DNA from: Streptomyces antnestii
GTDB lineage: Bacteria; Actinomycetota; Actinomycetes; Streptomycetales; Streptomycetaceae
Reading direction: 5' to 3'
NCBI RefSeq assembly: GCF_004005495.1
Contig: NZ_RZYA01000004.1
Coordinates: 186,001-250,000 of the forward strand
Length of the DNA: 64,000 nt
Shown: piece by piece, positions 1-7,169 of the stretch
Numbering within the stretch: the stretch's first letter is position 1
How the letters are laid out: the number at the start of each line of letters is the position of its first letter
Notes under the pieces: model-generated
What the model saw: the letters and a program-made list of their open reading frames with translations, nothing else
Databases searched by the model: none
What the model was told of the DNA's origin: nothing
Made by a program: the position numbers and the translations under genes

Positions 1-838
1 AGTCGGCGACCGGGCCCAGCTTGGCCAGCTCCGCGTCGAGGTCCTCGGCCTCGAAGTCGACCTTCACGCCCGTGAGCGCGGCGGCCTCCGCCAGCAGCGC
101 CCGTACGGGCTCGATGAGGCGGATCGGGAACGTGTGGCGGCCGATGCGGGTGAGGGACTCGGCGAGGTCGGTGACCGCGTTCTCGTCGTTGGGGGACGAG
201 CCGTGGCCCGCCCGGCCCGTCGCTGTGAGCTCCATCCAGGCCATGCCGCGCTGGGCGTTCTCGATCGGGTAGAGGCGCCGGGTGCCGTCGAGCGCGTACG
301 AGAATCCGCCGCCCTCGCCGATCGCCTCCGTGACGCCCTCGAACAGCTCGGGGCGGTGCTCGACGAGCCAGTGCGCGCCGAACCTGCCGCCCGCCTCCTC
401 GTCGGCGAGGAAGGCGAGGACGATGTCGCGCGAGGGGCGGGTGCCGGTGCGGGCGAAGTGGCGGGCGGTGGCCAGCATGACGGCCACCGTGTCCTTCATG
501 TCGATCGCCCCGCGGCCCCACAGGTAACCGTCGCGGATCTCGCCGGAGAAGGGCGGCACCTGCCACTCGGAGGCGTCGGCGGGCACGACGTCGAGGTGGC
601 CGTGGACCAGGAGCGCGCCGCGCTCGCGGTCCGTGCCGGGGATCCGTGCGATGACGTTCGCCCGGCCGGGGGCGCTCTCGACCAGGACCGACTCGATGCC
701 GGTCTCGGCGAGACGTTCCACGACCCGGTGGGCGCAGGCGCGCTCGTCGCTCGTCGGGTTGGAGGTGTCGAAGCGGATCAGCTCGGCGCACAGCTCGACG
801 ACCTCGGCCTGGGCGTCTTCGGAGGCGAGGGTGGTCAT
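1..838 (-). CDS. M20-family metallopeptidase/deacylase, 3' end beyond the window
   Basis: The protein resembles ArgE/DapE/CPG2-type M20 enzymes, which hydrolyse amide or peptide bonds with two zinc ions. Visible landmarks are HGHLDVVP (first metal ligand region), the WGRGAIDMKD segment carrying the bridging Asp, and ADEEAGG carrying the catalytic Glu. The start at 838 overlaps the stop of the upstream permease by 4 bases (ATGA), so the two are translationally coupled. The gene runs off the left edge, leaving about 279 residues of an expected 430 or so. With the permease and the DUF1177 protein it probably forms an uptake and hydrolysis pathway for an amide-containing compound. The substrate cannot be read from sequence. 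Confidence 0.85.
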   Translation of the reverse strand, partial: MTTLASEDAQAEVVELCAELIRFDTSNPTSDERACAHRVVERLAETGIESVLVESAPGRANVIARIPGTDRERGALLVHGHLDVVPADASEWQVPPFSGEIRDGYLWGRGAIDMKDTVAVMLATARHFARTGTRPSRDIVLAFLADEEAGGRFGAHWLVEHRPELFEGVTEAIGEGGGFSYALDGTRRLYPIENAQRGMAWMELTATGRAGHGSSPNDENAVTDLAESLTRIGRHTFPIRLIEPVRALLAEAAALTGVKVDFEAEDLDAELAKLGPVAD

Positions 839-2208
839 GCTGCTCCTACGGGGGTCGCGTCGGGGGCGGCGGGGGCGGTGGTGGTGTCCTCGTCGTCCAG
901 GGCGGAGGTGCCGTACGGCCGCACGAGGCCGAGGAGGCCGAGGACGGAGTACAGGGCGAAGGCGGTGGCCAGGGAGTTGAGCGCGGGGATGCCGACGGTC
1001 ACGTACTTGCCGACGCAGAACGCGGCGATCCAGATCACGATCGACAGGGGCACCCAGGTCGGCGACGACGTGGGCAGTGTGCCGGATTCACGCGTCTCGT
1101 CGAGCGGCTTGCGCATGCGGCGTACGACCCAGTACTCGGCCACGACGATGCCGCCGACGGGCGGGATGGCGACGCCGAGCACGGACAGGAACTCGGTGAA
1201 GTGGGTCATGATGCCGACGGCCGAGAGCAGGGTGCCGGCGAGGCCGAGCGCGACGGTGACCGCGCCGCGGTGCAGGCGCTTGCCGAAGACGACCTGGAAG
1301 AAGTTCACGACGCCGAGCGAGGAGCCGTACAGGTTCCAGTCGTTGATCTTCGCGGTGGACATCAGGACCACGATGACGCCGATGGCGCCCGAGGTGGAGA
1401 GCACGATGTGCGACACCTGGTTGGACTTCACCAGGTGGCCGAGCAGGACGCCCGTGAGGCCCACGATGTACTCGGAGAGGATCATCGAGGAGGCGCTCTG
1501 CAGGAAGACGTGCGAGCCCTTGCGGTTGTAGCGGGTCATCTCGGGGGAGACGATCGCGCCGGTCATGTAGCCGCCGGCGATGGCGGTGGCCGCGACGGCC
1601 AGCGGGATCGTCGGGCCGGGGGCCGGGGAGCTGATCAGGTCACCGATGGAGTGGTCGGCCAGGGTGCTGGTGACCGACCAGGCGACCAGCGCGAAGAACA
1701 GCGGCGTGACGATCTTCGCGAACAGTGCCATGTAGCGGAAGCCGAAGATGACCAGGACGGTGATGGCGAGGCCCGCGGCCACGCACCACACCCAGGCCGG
1801 GCCGCCGACGAGCGCCGAGACGCTGGTGCCGAAGATCGTGTTCTGCACGCCGAACCAGCCGACGAGGCTCACCGCGATGACGAAGCTGACCAGCGCGGAG
1901 CCGTTACGTCCGAAGCCGATCCAGCGGGTGAGCATCGGCGTCGCGAGGCCCTCGCGCATGCCGGCCAGGCCGATCGCGAAGATCACCACTTCGAGGATGA
2001 CCGCGCCGAGCGTGAACGCGAGGAACGCGCCCTTGAAGGTCATGCCGACGCCGATGGTGGCGCCCAGCGTGAACTGCGAGATCGATCCCGACTGGGCGAG
2101 CCACTGGAGCAGCATCGTCCAGAAGCCGAGGCGCTGGTCGCGAGGGACCCGGGACAACGCGTAGTCGTCGCTGCCCACGTTCTTCTTGGTGGTGGTGTTG
2201 GTGGCCAT
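835..2208 (-). CDS. NCS1-type purine/cytosine permease family transporter
   Basis: A 457-residue membrane protein with about 12 hydrophobic segments. The N-terminus (VPRDQRLGFWTMLLQWLAQSGS) and the ITDWNLYGSS-like segment (KINDWNLYGSSLGVVNF) are typical of CodB-like nucleobase:cation symporters. It starts 4 bases after the DUF1177 stop and overlaps the M20 gene start, so it is the middle gene of a tight operon. It probably imports the small molecule handled by the M20 hydrolase; a purine, pyrimidine, hydantoin or allantoin-like compound is plausible for the family but not proven. The C-terminus is short, polar and Ala-rich. Confidence 0.85.
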   Translation of the reverse strand: MATNTTTKKNVGSDDYALSRVPRDQRLGFWTMLLQWLAQSGSISQFTLGATIGVGMTFKGAFLAFTLGAVILEVVIFAIGLAGMREGLATPMLTRWIGFGRNGSALVSFVIAVSLVGWFGVQNTIFGTSVSALVGGPAWVWCVAAGLAITVLVIFGFRYMALFAKIVTPLFFALVAWSVTSTLADHSIGDLISSPAPGPTIPLAVAATAIAGGYMTGAIVSPEMTRYNRKGSHVFLQSASSMILSEYIVGLTGVLLGHLVKSNQVSHIVLSTSGAIGVIVVLMSTAKINDWNLYGSSLGVVNFFQVVFGKRLHRGAVTVALGLAGTLLSAVGIMTHFTEFLSVLGVAIPPVGGIVVAEYWVVRRMRKPLDETRESGTLPTSSPTWVPLSIVIWIAAFCVGKYVTVGIPALNSLATAFALYSVLGLLGLVRPYGTSALDDEDTTTAPAAPDATPVGAA

Positions 2209-2212
2209 GGCG

Positions 2213-3166
2213 TCACGACTCCGAGGGTGCGTTGCCGAGGGTCTGCAGGTGGGCGAGGGAGCCGTAGCGGCTCACGAGGGCGTCGAACTCTTCCGCGTCG
2301 TGGAAGTCGAGGCGGCCGGCGCCGTACGCCTTGGCGGTCTCCACGGCGAAGCGGGCGGCGGCGGCGATGTCGGTCTCGTGGCTCGCGCCGGTCTGGCAGC
2401 CGGGGACCGCGGCGGCCGAGGTGACCGCGAGGCCGACGACCGGGGCGGCGGTCGCCGTGGCCGGCTGGAGGATCGAATTGATGTGATGTGCCCCGTTACC
2501 GTACGGGGTGATGTCCTGCGTGGTCACCGGATACGTGACCAACGGCTCACCGGTGACGACCGCGAGCAGCTCGCCGAGCTGTTCGCTCACGCGCAGCACC
2601 CAGCCCTCCTTGACCGTGGGGGACAGGGCGAGGCCCTTGTGGTTGATGATCCGGTTGCCCTTGGTGGTGTCGATGGAGAGCACGGCCTCCATCTCGTCGG
2701 TGACCTCGTGCCGGTTCATCGTGGCGATGTCGACCGGGGAGTCCATGAAAGGGACCGGGTCGTGCGGCGCGGTGGGCGCGTCGGGGCAGATGTGCGTGGC
2801 GACGATGACGTCGCCCGGCAGCACATCGCCCTTGCGGCGCATGTCGAGCAGCTTGGCGGCGGTGGCGAGCGCGGCGGCGGCGCCGTCCGCGTCGGAGACG
2901 AGGCCCGTCATCTCGGGCCGGGCGCCGACGCCGCCGAGCCGGCCGATCACGCCGAGCGTGCGGGCGCTGCCGCCCCGGCTGCGCCCCTGGGCGCCGGGGA
3001 TGAGGACGCGGACGAAATCGGTCGATCCGCGCTCGCCTTCCACCGTGGTCACCTCGGCGCCGGAGCCCTCCGGGCCGGCGAGCGAGTCGAGATGGGCGAC
3101 GGCGCGCTTGCCATCGGCGTTGGGGTCGTCCAGCAGATCGACGACATCCAGGACGTACTTCAGCAT
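2213..3166 (-). CDS. DUF1177 domain-containing protein
   Basis: A 317-residue soluble protein that begins MLKYVLDVVDLLDDPNADG and matches my memory of the DUF1177 family (no known activity) over its whole length. It contains a conserved GVIGRLGGVGARPEMTGLVSDADGA stretch and a central HICPDAPTAPHDPVPFMDSP segment whose His, Asp and Cys residues could bind a metal or substrate. It is the first gene of the minus-strand operon with the permease and M20 hydrolase and is divergent from the IclR regulator. That arrangement implies a catabolic role under IclR control. The identity is by recall, so it is moderately firm. Confidence 0.75.
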   Translation of the reverse strand: MLKYVLDVVDLLDDPNADGKRAVAHLDSLAGPEGSGAEVTTVEGERGSTDFVRVLIPGAQGRSRGGSARTLGVIGRLGGVGARPEMTGLVSDADGAAAALATAAKLLDMRRKGDVLPGDVIVATHICPDAPTAPHDPVPFMDSPVDIATMNRHEVTDEMEAVLSIDTTKGNRIINHKGLALSPTVKEGWVLRVSEQLGELLAVVTGEPLVTYPVTTQDITPYGNGAHHINSILQPATATAAPVVGLAVTSAAAVPGCQTGASHETDIAAAARFAVETAKAYGAGRLDFHDAEEFDALVSRYGSLAHLQTLGNAPSES

Positions 3167-3240
3167 GCGGGGGTCCCTCTCACTGCTCGGCGCCCGGTCG
3201 CGGTTCCACCGGTGCTGACAGCAGATTCGGGATCGGCTAG

Positions 3241-3272
3241 CGTTGTCGGCAACTGTTTCCCGTTATCTGCAA
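3241..3272. promoter_or_regulatory. Candidate IclR operator: two direct repeats 20 bp apart
   Basis: Between the divergent DUF1177 and iclR genes, the 12-mer CGTTRTCKGCAA occurs at 3241-3252 and again at 3261-3272. The two copies differ at two positions and lie exactly two helical turns apart. A dimeric regulator could sit on one face of the DNA here and control both promoters. The link to the adjacent IclR protein is inferred from position only. Confidence 0.5.
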
Positions 3273-3296
3273 TTAAGGTCTGGATGGTGAGATGGC

Positions 3297-4115
3297 GTGA
3301 CAGAGATCCCGCTGGACCGGAAGACACCGGCCGGGGCCCTGCAGACCGTCGACCGTGCGCTCCTCGTGCTGCTCGCCTTCGAGCGAACCCGGCCCGACTG
3401 GGGCGTGACGGAGGTCGCCGCAGAATTCGGCTGGGACACGTCCGTCGCACAGCGGCTGCTGTCGACGCTGGCGGGGCGCGGCTTCCTGGTCTCGGACCCG
3501 GCGACCCGGCGCTACCGGATCGGTCCGGCCGTGCTTCGGCTCGGAAGGCTCTGGGAGCGCTCGGGCTCACTGGAGCTGCTGGCCGGGCCGGTCCTGGAGG
3601 AACTGCGCGCCGCCACCGGCGACACCGTCCTGTTCTGCCTGCCCGACAGCTTCCACATGCGCTGCGTCGCGGCCGTCGAGGGCAAGGAAGGGCCGCTGCG
3701 CTACTACCCGCTGGTCGGCGAGCTGTACCCGGCGCACGCGGGCGCCACCAGCAAGTCGTACTACGCGTTCCTGCCCGACGAGCAGCGCCACCGCCTCTTC
3801 CGCGGCCGCCCCATGGCCCGCTTCACCGAGCGCACGGTGACCGACCCCGACGAACTGGAGCGGGAGTTCCTCGCCGTGCGTGCCCAGGGGTACGCCTGGA
3901 CGGTCGGCGAGTACGACGCCGGGATCGGCACGGTCGCCGTCCCGGTGTTCCTGGGCCGTGAGCCCTACGGCAGCCTCAGCCTCGGCGCCGCCAAGGAGCG
4001 CTTCCCGGACGGGCCCGGCGACCGGCTCGACGCACTGCGCAAGGCGGCCCGTCTGCTGGAGCAGCGCCTCACCCACCCGCCGCAGCGCACGCGCCGCGCG
4101 GCCCGCCCCAACTGA
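3297..4115 (+). CDS. IclR-family transcriptional regulator
   Basis: A 272-residue regulator. Residues 15-75 form the winged helix-turn-helix (ALQTVDRALLVLLAF, then VAQRLLSTLAGRGFLV), followed by an IclR effector domain with TGDTVLFCLPDS, the ATSKSYYAFLP region and the C-terminal GIGTVAVPVF motif. Translation starts at a GTG; no strong ribosome site is visible. It is transcribed away from the DUF1177-permease-M20 operon, the usual arrangement for an IclR protein that controls its neighbour in response to a small aromatic or keto-acid ligand. The C-terminus is basic and Arg-rich. Confidence 0.9.
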   Translation: MTEIPLDRKTPAGALQTVDRALLVLLAFERTRPDWGVTEVAAEFGWDTSVAQRLLSTLAGRGFLVSDPATRRYRIGPAVLRLGRLWERSGSLELLAGPVLEELRAATGDTVLFCLPDSFHMRCVAAVEGKEGPLRYYPLVGELYPAHAGATSKSYYAFLPDEQRHRLFRGRPMARFTERTVTDPDELEREFLAVRAQGYAWTVGEYDAGIGTVAVPVFLGREPYGSLSLGAAKERFPDGPGDRLDALRKAARLLEQRLTHPPQRTRRAARPN

Positions 4116-4152
4116 CCTTTATATGCGCCTGCTGACCTTTATGTGCGCCTGT
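4113..4152 (+). repeat. Two-copy 20-bp tandem repeat between iclR and pepE
   Basis: Units at 4113-4132 and 4133-4152 both begin TGACCTTTAT and differ at two positions. The first unit starts with the iclR stop codon and the second runs up to the pepE start at 4157. It looks like a local slippage duplication that copied the gene end. Confidence 0.8.
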
Positions 4153-4156
4153 TGAA

Positions 4157-4897
4157 ATGAGTCACTCCAAGATGAATCTGCTGCTGCTCTCCAACTCCAC
4201 CCAGCACGGCCGCGGGTACCTCGCCCACGCCCTGGACACCGTCACCGGCTTTCTGCCGCCCAGGGCCCGTCTCGCGTTCGTGCCGTACGCCCTTGCGGAC
4301 CACGACACCTACACGGACCGGGTGCGCGGCGCGCTCGACGGGACCGGGATCTCCGTACGCGGCGTCCACGAGGGTGACGACCCGGTGGCCGAACTCGCCG
4401 CCGCGGACGCCGTGTTCATCGGCGGCGGCAACTCCTTCCGGCTGCTGAGCACGCTCTACCGCACAGGTCTGCGCGACGCCCTGATCAAGGCGGCGGGGTC
4501 CGGCCTGCCGTACATGGGCGCCAGCGCGGGCACGAACATGGCCGCGCCCACCCTCCGCACGACCAACGACATGCCGATCGTGCAGCCCCCGTCCTTCGAG
4601 ACGCTCGGCCTCGTCCCGTTCCAGATCAACCCGCACTACCTGGACCCGGACCCGTCCTCCACCCACAAGGGCGAGACCCGCGAGGAGCGCCTCACCGAGT
4701 TCCTGGAGGAGAACGACGTACCGGTGCTCGGGCTCCGCGAGGGTTCCTGGCTGCGGGTGAACGGCGAACGCGCCACGGTGGAGGGCGCGTGCGACGCCCG
4801 TCTGTTCCGGCGGGGCGCCGCACCGCGAGAACTGGCCGTCGGCACCGACGTCTCCGAACTCCTCGACGGGAAGCCCCGGTTCGACGTACGGGACTGA
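4157..4897 (+). CDS. pepE: Dipeptidase E (peptidase S51)
   Basis: A 246-residue cytoplasmic serine peptidase of the PepE family, which cleaves Asp-X dipeptides. The nucleophile elbow is GASAGTN with Ser123. VFIGGGNSFRLL lies just before it, and INPHYLDPDPSSTHKGETREER carries the catalytic-region His and Glu. Length is close to the family norm (about 230). It follows iclR on the same strand after a 41-base gap that holds a tandem repeat, so co-transcription with iclR is possible. A peptidase here fits the idea that the locus handles amide or peptide substrates. Confidence 0.92.
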   Translation: MSHSKMNLLLLSNSTQHGRGYLAHALDTVTGFLPPRARLAFVPYALADHDTYTDRVRGALDGTGISVRGVHEGDDPVAELAAADAVFIGGGNSFRLLSTLYRTGLRDALIKAAGSGLPYMGASAGTNMAAPTLRTTNDMPIVQPPSFETLGLVPFQINPHYLDPDPSSTHKGETREERLTEFLEENDVPVLGLREGSWLRVNGERATVEGACDARLFRRGAAPRELAVGTDVSELLDGKPRFDVRD

Positions 4898-5014
4898 CGT
4901 ACGAGGCTGACGTACGGGGCTAGAGGCGCCCGTGGGCGCTGGCTGCCACGGAGTCGTCAGCGCGTGCTCGTGAGACCGGGCATGGGGCGGACGGTAGCCG
5001 CCGGTTCCACGGCG

Positions 5015-5074
5015 CCGCCACGAAATAAACCGCCACGCAATAAGCCGCCACGCGATAAACCGCCAGGCATCAGG
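5015..5074 (+). repeat. Four 15-bp tandem repeats
   Basis: Degenerate units of the form CCGCCACGnnATAAR sit at 5015-5029, 5030-5044, 5045-5059 and 5060-5074 (the last is diverged). They lie in the noncoding gap between the convergent pepE and MFS genes, just before the terminator hairpin. The A/T-rich half of each unit stands out from the surrounding GC-rich DNA. Confidence 0.75.
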
Positions 5075-5088
5075 CCCCCGGGCAACAA

Positions 5089-5122
5089 GAAGACGCGCCG
5101 CGCGGATGCGCGACGCGTCTTC
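5089..5122. terminator. Hairpin terminator between convergent genes
   Basis: GAAGACGCG at 5089-5097 pairs perfectly with CGCGTCTTC at 5114-5122, with a 16-base loop that can pair further internally. It lies between the pepE and MFS stops, so it can end transcription from both sides. Confidence 0.7.
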
Positions 5123-5150
5123 GGCAGGGCCGCCCGCGGCCCCGGTTCGC

Positions 5151-6908
5151 CTATCGGGCGGCCTGCGCGGCCTGTTCGGCGATCGCCTGCAGCGCCAGGT
5201 CGACGTCGACCGGCCGGTCCTCGCCGTGGTGCGTCGCCGCGGCGGCCCGCGGCGCGTGTCCGGTGGCCGTCGCGGCCAGGACGTACGAGCCGCCGTCCGG
5301 GACCGCGAGGGCGTAACGGCCCTCGTGGTCGGTGAGCGCGGCGCCCGCCTGGCGGCCGCGCCGGTCGATCAGCGTGACCTTGGCGCGGGCGACCGGCAGT
5401 CCGGCCGCGTCGAGCACCTGGCCCCGGAACCCTCCGCCGAGCACCTCCTCCGCGCGGGCGAGCGCGGCGTCCTCCTCGCTGCTCGCGCGCAGCTGCGGCC
5501 GGGTGGCCCGGCGCTGCTTCGGCAGGAACACGGCGAGCACGACGCCCATCGCGACCGCGCCGGTGGCGATCATGAACGAGATCCGGAAGCCGTGCATCGA
5601 GGGCAGGGCCGCCCCGCCGACGTGGTTCGCGGTGTTGGCGAGGACCATGCCGATCACGGCGCTCGACACCGAGGTGCCGATCGAGCGCATCAGCGTGTTG
5701 AGACCGTTGGCCGCGCCCGTCTCGGACGCGTCTACGGCGCCGATGATCAGGGCGGGCAGCGAGGAGTACGCGAGTCCGATGCCGGCGCCCACGACCACCG
5801 AGATGATGATGGTCTGCCAGGCGGCGTCCATCAGGCCGAGGCCGGACCCGTAGCCGATCCCGATGATCAGCATGCCGAGGAGCAGGGTGATCTTGGGGCC
5901 GTACTTCGCCGAGAGACGCGCGTACACGGGGGCCGTGAACATCATCGTCAGGCCGAGCGGTGCCACGCACAGGCCCGCGACGACCATCGACTGGCCGAGG
6001 CCGTAGCCGGTGGCCTTCGGGAGCTGGAGGAGCTGGGGGAGGACCAGCGAGATCGCGTAGAACGCGACACCGACCATGATCGAGGCGAGGTTGGTGAGCA
6101 GCACCTCACGGCGCGCGGTGGTGCGCAGGTCCACGAGCGGGGCCTTGACACGCAGCTCCATCACGCCCCACAGCACGAGCACCACGGCGGCGGCGCCGAA
6201 CAGGCCGAGCGTCATCGGGTCGGTCCAGCCCCAGTCGCTGCCCTTGGTGATCGGCAGCAGGAAGAGGACGAGTCCGGCCGACAGACCGAGCGCGCCGAGG
6301 ACGTCGAAGGTGCCCTCGGCCTTGACCTTGCTCTCGGGGACGAAGGCGAGGGTGAGCAGGATCGCGACGACGCCGAGGCCCGCCGCGCCGAAGAAGAGGG
6401 CGTGCCAGTCGGCGTGCTGGGCGACCAGGGCCGCGAGCGGCAGCGCGAGTCCGCCGCCGACGCCGATGGAGGAGCTCATCAGGGCCATCGCGGAGCCGAG
6501 CTTCTCGCGCGGCAGCTCGTCGCGCATCAGGCCGATGCCGAGGGGGATGGCACCCATGGCGAAGCCCTGGAGCGCGCGGCCCACGATCATCACGACGAGG
6601 TCGCTGGTGAATCCGGCGATCAGTGAGCCGACGACCATGACGGCGAGGCTGGCGAGCAGCATCCGGCGCTTGCCGTAGAGGTCGCCGAGGCGGCCCATGA
6701 TCGGGGTGGAGACGGCGCCCGCGAGGAGGGTCGAGGTCATGACCCAGGTCGCGTTGGAGGGTGCGGTGCCGAGCAGGACCGGGAGGTCCTTGATGACCGG
6801 CACGAGAAGCGTCTGCATCACCGCGACGGTGATGCCGGCGAAGGCGAGTACGGGGACGACTCCGCGTATTCCGCGTTGCGCGGTCGGCTGTTGGGTCGTC
6901 TGCGGCAT
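5151..6908 (-). CDS. MFS drug-efflux transporter with C-terminal carboxypeptidase-regulatory-like domain
   Basis: A 585-residue protein. Residues 15-480 form a DHA2 (EmrB/QacA-like) major facilitator with about 14 membrane segments, a GRLGDLYGKRRM loop 2-3 motif and GGGLALPLAALVAQH in the motif C position. After the last membrane segment (ending ...FLPKQRRATRP) come about 100 soluble residues containing GGFRGQVLDAAGLPVARAKV and TDHEGRYALAVPDGG. These match carboxypeptidase regulatory-like beta-sandwich repeats. A GGAGG site precedes the ATG. The fused domain is unusual for this family and may bind substrate or partners on the cytoplasmic side. Export of a toxic compound is the likely role. 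Confidence 0.88.
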   Translation of the reverse strand: MPQTTQQPTAQRGIRGVVPVLAFAGITVAVMQTLLVPVIKDLPVLLGTAPSNATWVMTSTLLAGAVSTPIMGRLGDLYGKRRMLLASLAVMVVGSLIAGFTSDLVVMIVGRALQGFAMGAIPLGIGLMRDELPREKLGSAMALMSSSIGVGGGLALPLAALVAQHADWHALFFGAAGLGVVAILLTLAFVPESKVKAEGTFDVLGALGLSAGLVLFLLPITKGSDWGWTDPMTLGLFGAAAVVLVLWGVMELRVKAPLVDLRTTARREVLLTNLASIMVGVAFYAISLVLPQLLQLPKATGYGLGQSMVVAGLCVAPLGLTMMFTAPVYARLSAKYGPKITLLLGMLIIGIGYGSGLGLMDAAWQTIIISVVVGAGIGLAYSSLPALIIGAVDASETGAANGLNTLMRSIGTSVSSAVIGMVLANTANHVGGAALPSMHGFRISFMIATGAVAMGVVLAVFLPKQRRATRPQLRASSEEDAALARAEEVLGGGFRGQVLDAAGLPVARAKVTLIDRRGRQAGAALTDHEGRYALAVPDGGSYVLAATATGHAPRAAAATHHGEDRPVDVDLALQAIAEQAAQAAR

Positions 6909-6956
6909 ACGTAGGGCCTCCGGAGGCAGAGATGAGGGGTCTTGCGGGCGGGGGTG

Positions 6957-7021
6957 CGCGGTCTGGTACGTGCAATGCGCGGTCTGTACGTGCGATACGT
7001 GCGAGCGGTCTGTACGTGCAA
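6957..7021. promoter_or_regulatory. Repeated GCGGTCTGTACGTGC boxes upstream of the MFS gene
   Basis: Three near-identical copies of GCGGTCTG(G)TACGTGC start near 6958, 6979 and 7005, with a fourth bare ATACGTGC near 6995. They lie 50-110 bases upstream of the MFS start and between two divergent genes. They may be an operator array for an efflux regulator, or slippage repeats. No regulator gene is adjacent. Confidence 0.4.
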
Positions 7022-7125
7022 GGTGAACCTGTTACCCGGGGCGACTATTCCGACGGGTGTCGTACAAGGGGAAGTCTTGACGGTTTTTACCTTTTGATTA
7101 CACGCCCGGGGGTCGCGAGATCCGC

Positions 7126-7144
7126 ATCTGACCTTCCGTCAGAT
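7126..7144. promoter_or_regulatory. Inverted-repeat operator ATCTGAC-N5-GTCAGAT
   Basis: A perfect 7+7 inverted repeat with a 5-base spacer, just upstream of the FadE34-like gene. The same half-sites and spacing recur at 14934-14952 inside a longer palindrome, and at 31069-31087 with the last two bases changed. The size suits a TetR-like dimer. It covers the candidate -35 (TTCCGT, 7134-7139). Confidence 0.65.
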
Positions 7145-7158
7145 TGAAACGTGTTCTA
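7145..7158. promoter_or_regulatory. KstR-type operator
   Basis: TGAAACGTGTTCTA is a perfect match to TNNAACNNGTTNNA, the motif established for KstR, the mycobacterial repressor of cholesterol catabolism. It abuts the preceding inverted repeat with no gap and overlaps the likely -10 (TACCGT, 7157-7162). The downstream gene resembles a steroid side-chain dehydrogenase, which supports the assignment. Confidence 0.65.
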
Positions 7159-7169
7159 CCGTGCGCCGC

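Noticed and set aside
134..2424. Long plus-strand frames opposite the M20, permease and DUF1177 genes
   Set aside because: Their translations are Arg/Gly/Ala/Asp-rich without family motifs. They are antisense shadows produced by high GC.
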